Shown here: piece by piece, positions 1 to 7,449 of the stretch
How positions within the stretch are numbered: position 1 is the stretch's first letter
Layout of the letters: each line of letters opens with the position of its first letter
Source: Candidatus Competibacteraceae bacterium
GTDB taxonomy: Bacteria > Pseudomonadota > Gammaproteobacteria > Competibacterales > Competibacteraceae
NCBI GenBank assembly: GCA_012032855.1
Contig: JAAUQA010000141.1
Location: 1 to 7,649 of the forward strand
DNA length: 7,649 nucleotides
Direction of reading: 5' to 3'
Notes under the pieces: generated by a model
What the model saw: the letters and a program-made list of their open reading frames with translations, nothing else
Databases searched by the model: none
Told to the model about the DNA's origin: nothing
Made by a program: the position numbers and the translations under genes

Positions 1-543
1 TTTATGGATGCGCTGCGCAAATCCGGTGATTCCATCGGCGCACGGGTTACGGTAGTGGCTAAAGGCGTGCCTCCCGGTTGGGGAGAGCCGGTGTTTGATC
101 GTTTGGATGCCGATTTGGCCCATGCTCTGATGAGCATCAATGCGGTTAAAGGGGTGGAAATCGGCGCCGGTTTTGCCAGCGTTGAACAACGCGGCACGGA
201 GCATCGTGATGAAATGACCCCGCAAGGCTTTCTCAGTAACAACGCCGGAGGAATTCTAGGCGGTATTTCGACCGGTCAGGACATCGTCGCCAGTATCGCG
301 CTAAAACCGACTTCCAGCATTCGGCTGCCGGGGCGTAGCGTGAATTTGCAAGGAGAAGCCGTCGAGGTGATTACCAAAGGTCGCCACGATCCGTGTGTCG
401 GCATTCGCGCAACCCCGATTGCGGAAGCGATGATGGCCATCGTGTTATTGGATCACCTGCTGCGCCATCGCGCGCAAAATCAGGATGTGCGTTCGCAAAC
501 ACCGGTCATCCCGGCCGCGGTTGAGCGGAATGCAGGGCAATGA
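1..543 (+). CDS. aroC: Chorismate synthase, C-terminal half (5' end outside window)
   Basis: Chorismate synthase converts 5-enolpyruvylshikimate-3-phosphate to chorismate, the last common step of aromatic amino acid, folate and quinone synthesis. It acts in the cytoplasm and needs reduced FMN. The frame is open from base 1 and ends at TGA 541-543, giving about 180 residues of a protein that is usually about 360 long, so roughly the first half lies upstream of the window. Visible family blocks, in order, are [42 protein letters not shown], the FMN/substrate-binding [15 protein letters not shown] block, and the C-terminal signature [17 protein letters not shown]. The ATG at position 4 is an internal methionine, not the start. 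The last 20 or so residues (after LLRHRAQNQ) are variable, as is normal for the family. The next gene is convergent, with only 12 bases between the two stop codons. The frame is intact here. Confidence 0.97.
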   Translation, partial: FMDALRKSGDSIGARVTVVAKGVPPGWGEPVFDRLDADLAHALMSINAVKGVEIGAGFASVEQRGTEHRDEMTPQGFLSNNAGGILGGISTGQDIVASIALKPTSSIRLPGRSVNLQGEAVEVITKGRHDPCVGIRATPIAEAMMAIVLLDHLLRHRAQNQDVRSQTPVIPAAVERNAGQ

Positions 544-555
544 ACGGGTTCGCAG

Positions 556-1165
556 CTAGAATTGCACGACGCCTAAAATATCGGCGAACAGGAAACGCAG
601 GCAAAACACCAGGGCGATACAGCCGAAAAACAGATGCCCCCATTCTTTTTCCCCGTTATCATCCCGGTAGGTCAGGCCATGCAAGGCGATGGCTCCGGTG
701 ACTATCACTAATATCCAATCGATCAATGCGTTTCCTAATGACGGTGGTTTAATAACACGGGGGAAGGCGGCATCCCGTGGCTGCCACAAATTCAGTTCCT
801 TGGACAGCAAAGTATACCAGCAACACGACCACCATGACGATAAGGGCAAACGCCATTCCCCCTAATAAGGCGGTCCGATAGGTCGCCGATGGTGCCGGCT
901 CAATACCGAACTCGCGCAAATTCAGCAGCCCTGCTCCGCTCAGTCTACGCACTTGGCGGGTGAACGCCCGCACCCACATGGGGACAATTTCCCGATTCAT
1001 GTATTGAGTAAAATCTTTATCAATTTCTGTGTGCGCGGCAGGATGTCCAAACCATTTTTCATAAGCCAAGCGAAACACGTCAAATTCGGAGACGTGTAAT
1101 ACTGAAGCGGTATCGACTACAGTTTGGACATCGCTGTTATCGGGTGGGCTGAAAAACTTCGCCAT
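556..1165 (-). CDS. Small predicted membrane protein of unknown function, one frameshift
   Basis: I do not recognise a named family. The ATG at 1165-1163 has a good Shine-Dalgarno (AAGGGGG, about 4 bases upstream). The first frame gives a soluble N-terminal part of about 95 residues (MAKFFSPPDNSDVQTVVD...), rich in Trp, Arg and acidic residues, then a hydrophobic helix (GGMAFALIVMVVVLLVYF). That frame stops at 749. The protein then continues in another frame to TAG at 558-556 with two more hydrophobic helices (ALIDWILVIVTGAIALHGL and LFFGCIALVFCLRFLF) and the end FADILGVVQF. Removing one base, either from the G run 759-763 or from the CCC at 774-776, joins both parts into about 202 residues with three spans. 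The joined model is an inference; two separate genes are less likely because the downstream frame has no credible start. It is convergent with aroC and divergent from the gene at 1371. The role is unknown; it is probably an inner-membrane protein with a cytoplasmic N-terminal domain. Confidence 0.65.
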
Positions 1166-1370
1166 AAGACCCCCTTAGCCTGGGATAGGCATTTAACCAT
1201 TTGAAGGAATAAACATTTCATAGTTCATAACGTCTATCTTAGGTATCGCAGTGCATTTCGGTTCATCGGCAGGGCATGGGTTAGAGGCAACACACCTGAT
1301 TAAGATGACTGCCGGTTATTATGCAAATATCCTGCCTGGATATGCTGATTCGGGTTTTTTCACGCTCGCC

Positions 1371-3237
1371 ATGACATCTATTGCTGATCCGACCGCTCTA
1401 CACAGTCTGGTTATCGCCTTTCGGGAATTGCCGGCGGATATACTCACTGAACTCGCCGATCGCGCCGATCTATTGACACTTCCAGCCGGCCAGACTTTGT
1501 TCACGGCTGGACAAGTCTATCGGAAGGCAGTATTCGTGCTGCATACGGGGCAGTTGGAATCACACCACCCTGATCAACCTGTCATGTTATTGCAGCCGGG
1601 TACGGTTTTAGGGGTAAACAATTATTTTGAATCCACCCCATATGTTTCCACGGTGACTGCGCTTTGCGATGCTCAGGTTTACGCAGTGCCGGAAGGTGCA
1701 CTGCGTGAGTTTGAGCAACGTCACCCGCTATTATTAGATGCGCTGAATCGCTTATTGACTGAGCGCTTGCGCAGTCGCGTCACCCAACCAGTTACCGGCG
1801 TTTGGGCCTTGCCGGCCCGCACCGTCATGAAAGCGCCGTTAGCGATCTGTAGTCCCACAACCACGGTACGCCAAGCCTTTGCCATCATGAATCGCCGCCG
1901 CATCGGCAGTTTAGGGGTGGTCGACGATCAGCAACAACTGTTAGGGTTAATTACTTTCGTCACCTTGGCCGAAGGGATGATCAGCAAACAAGTGCAGCCG
2001 AATGATTGTGTCATCGGCACCGTTTGCGAAGCAGCCCATAGCATCAGCTTTGATGCGCCGATGTGGAAAGTACAGGGCGAACAAGCCCGCTTAGGCGCGA
2101 AATACCTGGTTGTTACGGATGATCGGAAACCGCTCGGCATTATTTCGCAAACCGATGTGCTGTATACGTTAATGGCTTATCAACGTTCGGTGATCGCACA
2201 AATCGGTGATGCGAAGCATTTTTCTGAGTTGCGGGTTTTTTCGAACGGCTGGGACGAATCGCCCACGAATTGCGCGAGAACAACCGCAGCGCGGGCATGG
2301 CGGTACGCGCCTTGAGCGAAGTCCATTTAGCCATTCAGCGTCGTTGCATTGATTTGGTGCTGGCTGAAATCCAACAGGAAGGAAAAGGCGAGCCTCCGGT
2401 GCCATATGCGTTTTTGATCATGGGTTCCGGGGGACGCAAAGAAATGATCATCCGCACTGATCAGGACAATGGCATTATCCTGGCTGATGATCCGGTCACT
2501 GAAGCGCCCGAAACCCGCCGCTGGTTTATGGACTTTTGTGATCGGGTCAACCATCGGCTTGATGACGTCGGCTATGAATGGTGTACCGGCGACATTATGG
2601 CTCGCAATCCTGACTTTCATAAGACGCTCAACGAATGGCAGCAGCAGATCAGCAATATCACCGATCTGCCTAATGAGAAACGGGCCCGTTGGTCTACGAT
2701 CTTTTCGATTTCGAAACCTTGTACGGCGATGATAGTTTGACTGTGGCATTGCGCAGCCATCTGTTTGAAGAACTCCGGCGCAAACCCCGACTGCTTAGAT
2801 TGATGGTGGAAGACGACGCCACCGGTGGGCCTGCACTGGGCTTGTTCAATCGATTAGTCCCCGCCAGTGATGGCGAGCGCAAAGGCAAAATCGATCTTAA
2901 ACGCAACGGGACCCGTATTCTGGCGGACACCGCTCGCATTTACGCGCTCAGCGAGGGAATCAGCGCAACCAATACCGGTGACCGACTCAGCGCCCTCGTG
3001 CATCAAGGCCGCTTGGATAACGCTTTTGTGGAATCGATATTGGCGGCTTACGATGAATTACTGGATTTGACCTTAGCCCATCAGTTACGCCAGGCAAGCC
3101 AAGGTCAGGCGCTGGATAAACTCATTGATCCCGAAGAACTGACCCCGCTTGAGGGCGAGTCGTTGCGCATGGCGATGCGGGTTATAAAACGGTTACAAGG
3201 TCGTATCCAAGGCGAATTCGGCACGATTATGCTGTAG
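1371..3237 (+). CDS. cNMP-binding/CBS/DUF294 nucleotidyltransferase signalling protein, two frameshifts
   Basis: This is a multidomain cytoplasmic protein of the DUF294 (GlnD-like) putative nucleotidyltransferase family. With both breaks repaired it has about 622 residues, close to the usual size. Residues from the ATG at 1371: cyclic-nucleotide-binding fold about 18-130; CBS pair about 150-203 and 215-268 (RTVMKAPLAICSPTTTVRQA, then GIISQTDVL); nucleotidyltransferase domain from about 285 with GSGGRKE (352-358) and TDQD (363-366), the expected metal and NTP site; and the DUF294 C-terminal helical domain beginning at VYDLFDFETLYGDDSL. Frame 1 ends at 2315, frame 2 runs to 2740, frame 3 to TAG 3235-3237. 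One missing T in the run 2236-2241 and one missing base in GGGCCC 2682-2687 restore one frame. The start is uncertain: a GTG at 1251 has a better Shine-Dalgarno (TTAGGT) but adds 40 residues unlike the family. By homology with GlnD it may modify a protein partner; the substrate is unknown. Confidence 0.88.
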
Positions 3238-3263
3238 GGGATTGCTATCATCTCAGTTTCTGT

Positions 3264-3277
3264 ATCGACCGGTCGAT
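3264..3277. repeat. 14-bp perfect palindrome between convergent genes
   Basis: ATCGACCGGTCGAT reads the same on both strands and lies in the 53-base gap between the stop of the DUF294 gene and the stop of the convergent hydrolase gene. There is no loop and no T tract, so it is not a classic intrinsic terminator, although it could help end transcription or bind a dimeric protein. A chance occurrence is possible. Confidence 0.4.
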
Positions 3278-3290
3278 CATTGAACGAGCA

Positions 3291-3926
3291 TCAGGACAAT
3301 CCAGCCAGAATGGTTTCTGTTGAGACCACCTCGACCCCGATATTCTCCATTTCCTGCTTGCCTTTCTCGTAGAGTCCAGACAGCGCATCTTCGGCCAAAA
3401 TGAGTTTGTAATCGCGCGCACTGGCTTCGTAGATTGAAGTGCGCGGACAATTTGGAAAGTTACAACCGCAGAACAGTAGGGTGTCAACATTGAGATGCTT
3501 GAGATGCTCCGACAAGGGAGTCCTATGAAACGCCCCCCAGCGTGGTTTGTAAATCACCACTTCGTTCTCGGACCACTGTTGAATATGGCCCTGGAGCAAT
3601 TGATCCGCATCTAAATTCACCGCTGAATGTGGCTTTAAATCGTTCACCAGTTCAACGCCTGCAGAACCGGACAACGCAATCTTGGCGCCGCTTTCCAGCA
3701 GCGCTCTGCGGCATAGATCGGCGTTTGAACCATCGGGTAGATAAATGCGAACGATATGGATAATGGGTAAGCGAAGCTCACGATAACAGCGCAGTAACCG
3801 AACCATGTTGGGTATGATCGCTAGGGTTCCCGGCACCTGTGCCGGCGCTCCCGCAAGGGTAAAATCGTTCTGAGTATCAATAGTAACCAGTGCTGAAGTC
3901 GTAAGATTGGGCTGAGTGTATGTCAT
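3291..3926 (-). CDS. Isochorismatase-family cysteine hydrolase
   Basis: This intact cytoplasmic hydrolase of 211 residues has the usual length of the isochorismatase-like (cysteine hydrolase) fold. The catalytic triad is visible: Asp17 in VTIDTQNDF, Lys127 in VIYKPRWGAF, and the nucleophile Cys160 in the CNFPNCPRTSIYEASARD block, followed by the typical ILAEDALSG strand-turn. Members cleave C-N or C-O bonds (amides such as nicotinamide, ureidoacrylate, N-carbamoyl compounds, or the isochorismate vinyl ether). The FPNCPRTS form of the nucleophile loop belongs to a subgroup whose substrate I cannot name, so no specific reaction is given. Cys153 and Cys155 lie close to the nucleophile. The ATG at 3926-3924 gives the family N-terminus directly before the first strand, but no clear Shine-Dalgarno precedes it. 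The gene is convergent with the DUF294 gene and divergent from the response regulator, with about 160 bases between the two starts. Confidence 0.92.
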   Translation of the reverse strand: MTYTQPNLTTSALVTIDTQNDFTLAGAPAQVPGTLAIIPNMVRLLRCYRELRLPIIHIVRIYLPDGSNADLCRRALLESGAKIALSGSAGVELVNDLKPHSAVNLDADQLLQGHIQQWSENEVVIYKPRWGAFHRTPLSEHLKHLNVDTLLFCGCNFPNCPRTSIYEASARDYKLILAEDALSGLYEKGKQEMENIGVEVVSTETILAGLS

Positions 3927-4086
3927 GGTGGAGTTTTAGAATCATGAGTTTGGCGACTTCATTCTATTCGCATCTGATTTAATCTGTAACCACTCTGCCG
4001 TCATGCTGACCAGGTTTCAGTTGCGAGATTTGCTCACAGGATTAGCTGCCAAAGACAGACAATCACTTGTGACATACACTTTATAC
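3927..4086. other. Divergent intergenic region between hydrolase and response regulator
   Basis: These 160 bases must hold the promoters of the hydrolase gene (leftward) and the two-component operon (rightward). I see a -10-like TTTAAT at 3978-3983 but no -35 at a normal distance, so I do not call a promoter. An in-frame ATG at 4003 would extend the response regulator by 28 residues; I treat that stretch as leader because the receiver domain begins just after the ATG at 4087. Confidence 0.4.
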
Positions 4087-4770
4087 ATGTTGACACAAAC
4101 TCACGACGTTCTACTGGTAGAAGACGACGAGCATACCCGTGAGCGGTTGGCGCGCGTCATTGAGGGGCATCCGCAGCTCAATTTGCTGGCGGCTGTTGAT
4201 TGTTGTGGTGCTGCCCGTCAGGTATTGGCCGAACATCAGCCCCGAGTTTTATTAACCGATCTGGGTTTGCCGGACGGCAATGGTATCGAATTGATCCGCG
4301 AAGTACAGGCTGATCAACAGCCCACCGAAGTGATGGTGATTACCGTGTTCGGCGACGAGCAGCATGTGATCAGCGCTATTGAAGCCGGCGCATCGGGCTA
4401 TTTGCTTAAGGACGGCGGCGCCGATTACATCGGCCAGTCGATCATGGAAATGCTGGCCGGTGGTTCGCCCATCAGCCCGGCTATCGCGCGCCATGTGTTG
4501 CGTCGTTTTCAACGCCCGTCGGAGCCGGCGCCGCAGCCGCATCAAAACGCAGCCGATGTCCCTAAACTGACCGGTCGCGAGCAAGAAGTCTTGCAGTTGA
4601 TTGCCAAAGGATTCAGCTATAACGAGATTGCCGATATGCTGAAGGTGTCTTCGCATACGATCACCACGCACATCAAGAAAATCTACCAGAAATTGTCGGT
4701 GCGTTCGCGCGGCGAAGCGGTGTTCGAAGCCACCCAGATGGGACTGATCAAACTCGATAGCAGCCACTGA
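4087..4770 (+). CDS. Two-component response regulator, NarL/LuxR family
   Basis: This 227-residue cytoplasmic transcription factor has a receiver domain (about 6-122) and a LuxR-type helix-turn-helix (about 159-221). In the receiver, the acidic pocket is Glu12-Asp13-Asp14 (LLVEDDE), the phosphoacceptor is Asp58 (VLLTDLGLPDGNG), the switch Thr is Thr86 (VMVITVF), and the conserved Lys is Lys108 (GYLLKDG). A proline- and glutamine-rich linker (about 142-158) leads to the output domain LTGREQEVLQLIAKGFSYNE, with recognition-helix region VSSHTITTHIKKIYQKL. All the residues expected for phosphorylation are present. I chose the ATG at 4087 because it places the first strand at residue 7, as is usual. 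The ATG at 4003 is possible but adds 28 unexplained residues; neither start has a strong Shine-Dalgarno. The next gene, a histidine kinase, begins one base after the stop, so the two are almost certainly co-transcribed and are partners. Confidence 0.95.
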   Translation: MLTQTHDVLLVEDDEHTRERLARVIEGHPQLNLLAAVDCCGAARQVLAEHQPRVLLTDLGLPDGNGIELIREVQADQQPTEVMVITVFGDEQHVISAIEAGASGYLLKDGGADYIGQSIMEMLAGGSPISPAIARHVLRRFQRPSEPAPQPHQNAADVPKLTGREQEVLQLIAKGFSYNEIADMLKVSSHTITTHIKKIYQKLSVRSRGEAVFEATQMGLIKLDSSH

Positions 4771-4771
4771 G

Positions 4772-6673
4772 ATGGTCTCAATGGCTTACCACAAGCCAAT
4801 AGCTGCCACATTTAAAACCAGCGTTAGTTGGTTAGCCTCTTTCGTCCTGCCGACGGTACTTTTGATCCTGGCGTTTTTCTATTCTCACAGTCACCACCTT
4901 CCCGATTATTTACTGACCATTGATACGGTGGAACAGCTTGCTTATAGCGGCTCAAACCCACCGGCTGAGTTTAACGATGGGACTGCACAAACGCTGCCTC
5001 ATGATTGGGCTCAAAACCCACCCCTGCAAGACCACCTCTGGTATCGCACCATTCTGGATTTGAATGTGCCGCCCAACCGTTTATGGGGCGTGTACTTGCC
5101 AACCGTAAACATGAACGCCGCAGTTTATCTGAACGGCGAGTTGCTGGGTGATGGGGGCGATTTTGCCGATCCGGTGGCGCGCAATTGGAATCGACCGCTG
5201 TATTTTTCCATACCCAATGGACTGTTATTGCCCGGCGAGAATGAGATACACGTGCGGATTAAGGCCGACCCCCGGCAGGATGGCTTGCTCGAACAACTTT
5301 ATCTGGGACCGGATCACGAGTTGCGACCGTATTTCAAGGCCCGTTACTTTGGAAGGTAACCTTGGTTTCACTGATTACTCTAGCCATGACCCTAATGAGT
5401 TTATTCACCGGTTTGCTGTGGGTACTCAGGCGGCGAGACACCGTGTTTCTCTGGTTTGCCGCCGCAGGCCTGATTTGGTCAGTACACAATTTGAATCTGC
5501 TGGTAGTGAATATCCCCTTCTCTACGCTGACTTGGGAATGGTTCCGGCACATCACCCTGACTTGGTATGTCATCTTCACGATTGTTTTTGTGCACCGGTT
5601 CTTGAACCAAGAGCATCCCAAGATTGAACGTGGGCTGTTTATCGGCGGTATATTGGGCACAGTGTTGCTGTTGCTATTACCTGAGTCCTGGTTCTACCTG
5701 TTTGTGCATCGAGTGTGGTTAAGCGCGGTATTGACCGCTGGCGCTTATCCCGTATTGCTTATCGTTAAGCAACGCTGGGGATTTAGCGATTTGGAAACCA
5801 AGTTATTGGTGATGCCCGGCGCGCTGATTTTATTTTTCGGTTTTCACGATTGGCTGGTGGTCAATGGGCTCTGGTCGCGAACGGAAGGCTATTACATCCA
5901 CTATGCTTCGCCGCTGGTCATTGTGGTGTTTACGTATATTTTGTTACGACGCTTCGTTAGTGCGCTCAATGAATCGGAGGCTTTGAACGCGGAATTAGAG
6001 GGTCGTGTAGAGGCGGCGCGTGAAATCCTGGAAACCAACTATCAAAACTCCGTAATCTGGAGAACCAGCACGTATTGGCAACTGAGCGGGAACGGCTGAT
6101 GCGGGATATGCACGATGGTATGGGCGGACATCTAGTCTCCGCTCTGGCGCTGGTGCAAAGCGGGCAAACCGAACCCACTTTAGTGTCCGAAGCGCTGCAG
6201 CGGGCTTTGGATGATTTGCGCCTGATGATTGATTCGTTGGAACCGGTTGATGACGATCTTCCTACTGTGCTCGGCATGTTGCGCAGCCGTTTGCAACCGC
6301 AGTTACAATGCCGTCAACTGCAGGTCAACTGGCAGGTTCAAGATGTACCCGCTATTCCGGAATTCGGTCCGCAGAAAGTGCTGCAAGTGATGCGTATCCT
6401 GCAAGAAGCCATCACCAATGTGATCAAACATGCGCGCGCACTACATTGACCGTGCGTACCGGCGTGGATGTCGATTCGCAGAGTCGTGATCATGTATTGG
6501 TTGAAATAGCCGACGATGGGATCGGTTTCGGCGACCGACAAACGAAAGGCCGCGGTCTCGATAATATGCGCCGTCGCGCAGCCAGTATTGCCGCTGGTTT
6601 GGAAATCGCCTCAACCGATCAGGGTTCTCGGGTGTGTATCCGCTTGCCTTTGACTCAACCCCACTTGCATTGA
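4772..6673 (+). CDS. 7TMR-DISM-like sensor histidine kinase (HPK7 type), three frameshifts
   Basis: This is the likely kinase of the upstream regulator; repaired, it has about 634 residues. In order: membrane helix about 20-38; extracytoplasmic domain about 40-190 resembling a galactose-binding-like jelly roll (WYRTILDLNVPP, WGVYLPTVNMNAAVYLNG, LPGENEIHVRI); seven spans between about 198 and 395; signalling helix (LNESEALNAELEGRVEAARE); H-box ERERLMRDMHDGMGGHL with His448 (codon 6111-6113); and HATPase_c with N-box Asn550 (LQEAITNVIKHARA), DDGIGF and GRGLDNM. This matches the 7TMR-DISM plan joined to a HisKA_3 kinase. The frame breaks at TTT 5348-5350, at AAAA 6044-6047 and near 6434-6441; one added base at each restores a continuous family-like protein. 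The open pieces as sequenced are 4772-5359, 5362-6099, 6075-6449, and the piece ending at 6673. The start may be ATG 4772 or ATG 4781. The jelly-roll assignment is a fold inference, and a carbohydrate ligand is only a guess. Confidence 0.9.
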
Positions 6674-6675
6674 TC

Positions 6676-6712
6676 TCCCCGATTTACCTACACCATCCCC
6701 AATTCACGGGAT
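6676..6712 (+). repeat. Intergenic repeat copy 1, upstream of the exported-protein gene
   Basis: The core at 6695-6712 is ATCCCCAATTCACGGGAT. It matches the core at 7521-7538 in 16 of 18 bases, in the same orientation. Both copies are preceded by the spaced blocks TCCCC (6676-6680) and CCTAC (6687-6691), and a weaker AA-ATCA similarity follows. The core ends are inverted (ATCCC and GGGAT), so it can form a 5-bp stem with an 8-base loop. Confidence 0.5.
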
Positions 6713-6747
6713 AGCCAAGATCAGTCAGCGGCGTAACGCTATTGTGC

Positions 6748-7446
6748 ATGGAAAAGATACGTTCACTGATTTTGCCGGGTCTATTATTGAGCCTACTGAC
6801 ATTGATGATGCCCGGTGTGGCTGCGGCTGACCCGGTAATTCGCGGGGTTAATGCCGGTTCGGGCGGCGATATAACGATCACCGGCAGCGGTTTCGGAAAG
6901 AGTTGCAAACAATGCGAAGTAATTGCCGATTATGGCGGAGGTTTTAAATATGCGTTGCCCAGTAAATCCTGGACCGATACGCGAGTGGTGGCGCAGATTG
7001 CGGATCTCAATAAATCGTTAAATGTCGGAATATCAATCAAGGCTCACGCTGGCAACAGTAACACCGTCAAGCACCGGCTTAAGCGACAGATAGAACCAGC
7101 GCGGGAACACCGCCGCCCGTTACCCGCTAAAGCTAAATCCGATGTTCTGCTGTTCGATCACCAATCCAGCCTCGCGGTGGGTGACAAGGGCGAGCGCACT
7201 TTAGACGTGAGTGGTTCGCCGCCGGCTTGCAATCAATCCGGCCAGGTATTCGACCACGCGCAATTGGTTTACGGCAAACGCCGTTTTGGCGAGGCGCAGA
7301 TCGTTGCTGCTCCCCCCTCAGGATGTGACCGTTGCTCGCCGCTCAGGGTACGCTGGTATCACGAACCGACCGGCCGCTTGCATTTTCAGGTGCATGTTTA
7401 CCGGCGGATCGTGGAAGGCGTGTGTAAAGACAGAATCCGCCGATAA
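6748..7446 (+). CDS. Exported protein with IPT/TIG-like domain and two CxxC pairs
   Basis: This protein of 232 residues begins with a Sec signal peptide: KIR, a hydrophobic core to about residue 21, then PGVAAA with cleavage predicted after Ala27. Residues about 28-110 (DPVIRGVNAGSGGDITITGSGFG, then VVAQIADLNKSLNVGISI) look like an IPT/TIG immunoglobulin-like strand pattern. The C-terminal part, about 132-226, is a compact region I recognise only as conserved-looking: FDHAQLVYGKRRFGEAQIV, then a GCDRCSP turn and RVRWYHEPTGRLHFQVHVYRR. There are six cysteines in the mature part (53, 56, 161, 193, 196, 226), including CKQC and CDRC, which fits disulfides or metal binding outside the cytoplasm. 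The ATG at 6748 is chosen because it begins the signal peptide; a TTG two codons earlier is unlikely. The gene lies 74 bases after the kinase and may be read with it. I do not know the function. Repeat copies lie on both sides. Confidence 0.75.
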   Translation: MEKIRSLILPGLLLSLLTLMMPGVAAADPVIRGVNAGSGGDITITGSGFGKSCKQCEVIADYGGGFKYALPSKSWTDTRVVAQIADLNKSLNVGISIKAHAGNSNTVKHRLKRQIEPAREHRRPLPAKAKSDVLLFDHQSSLAVGDKGERTLDVSGSPPACNQSGQVFDHAQLVYGKRRFGEAQIVAAPPSGCDRCSPLRVRWYHEPTGRLHFQVHVYRRIVEGVCKDRIRR

Positions 7447-7449
7447 AGC

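Noticed and set aside
1170..1187. CCCCC...GGGAT near 1170-1187 as a third copy of the flanking repeat
   Set aside because: Only about 11 of 18 bases match the core and the upstream blocks are missing.
1201..1240. Sigma-70-like promoter for the DUF294 gene (TTGAAG near 1201)
   Set aside because: The possible -10 elements at the right spacing match the consensus too poorly to support a call.
2327..2749. A 140-codon antisense open frame across the DUF294 gene
   Set aside because: The + strand carries the GSGGRKE and TDQD motifs in this stretch; the antisense product shows no domain.
4252..4767. A 171-codon open frame antisense to the response regulator
   Set aside because: It mirrors a strongly supported gene with every family motif; its own translation has no recognisable pattern. 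It is a shadow of codon usage.
4768..4780. Small hairpin TGAGA-TGG-TCTCA over the regulator stop and kinase start
   Set aside because: Five base pairs with a three-base loop is too weak and too common to call a regulatory element.
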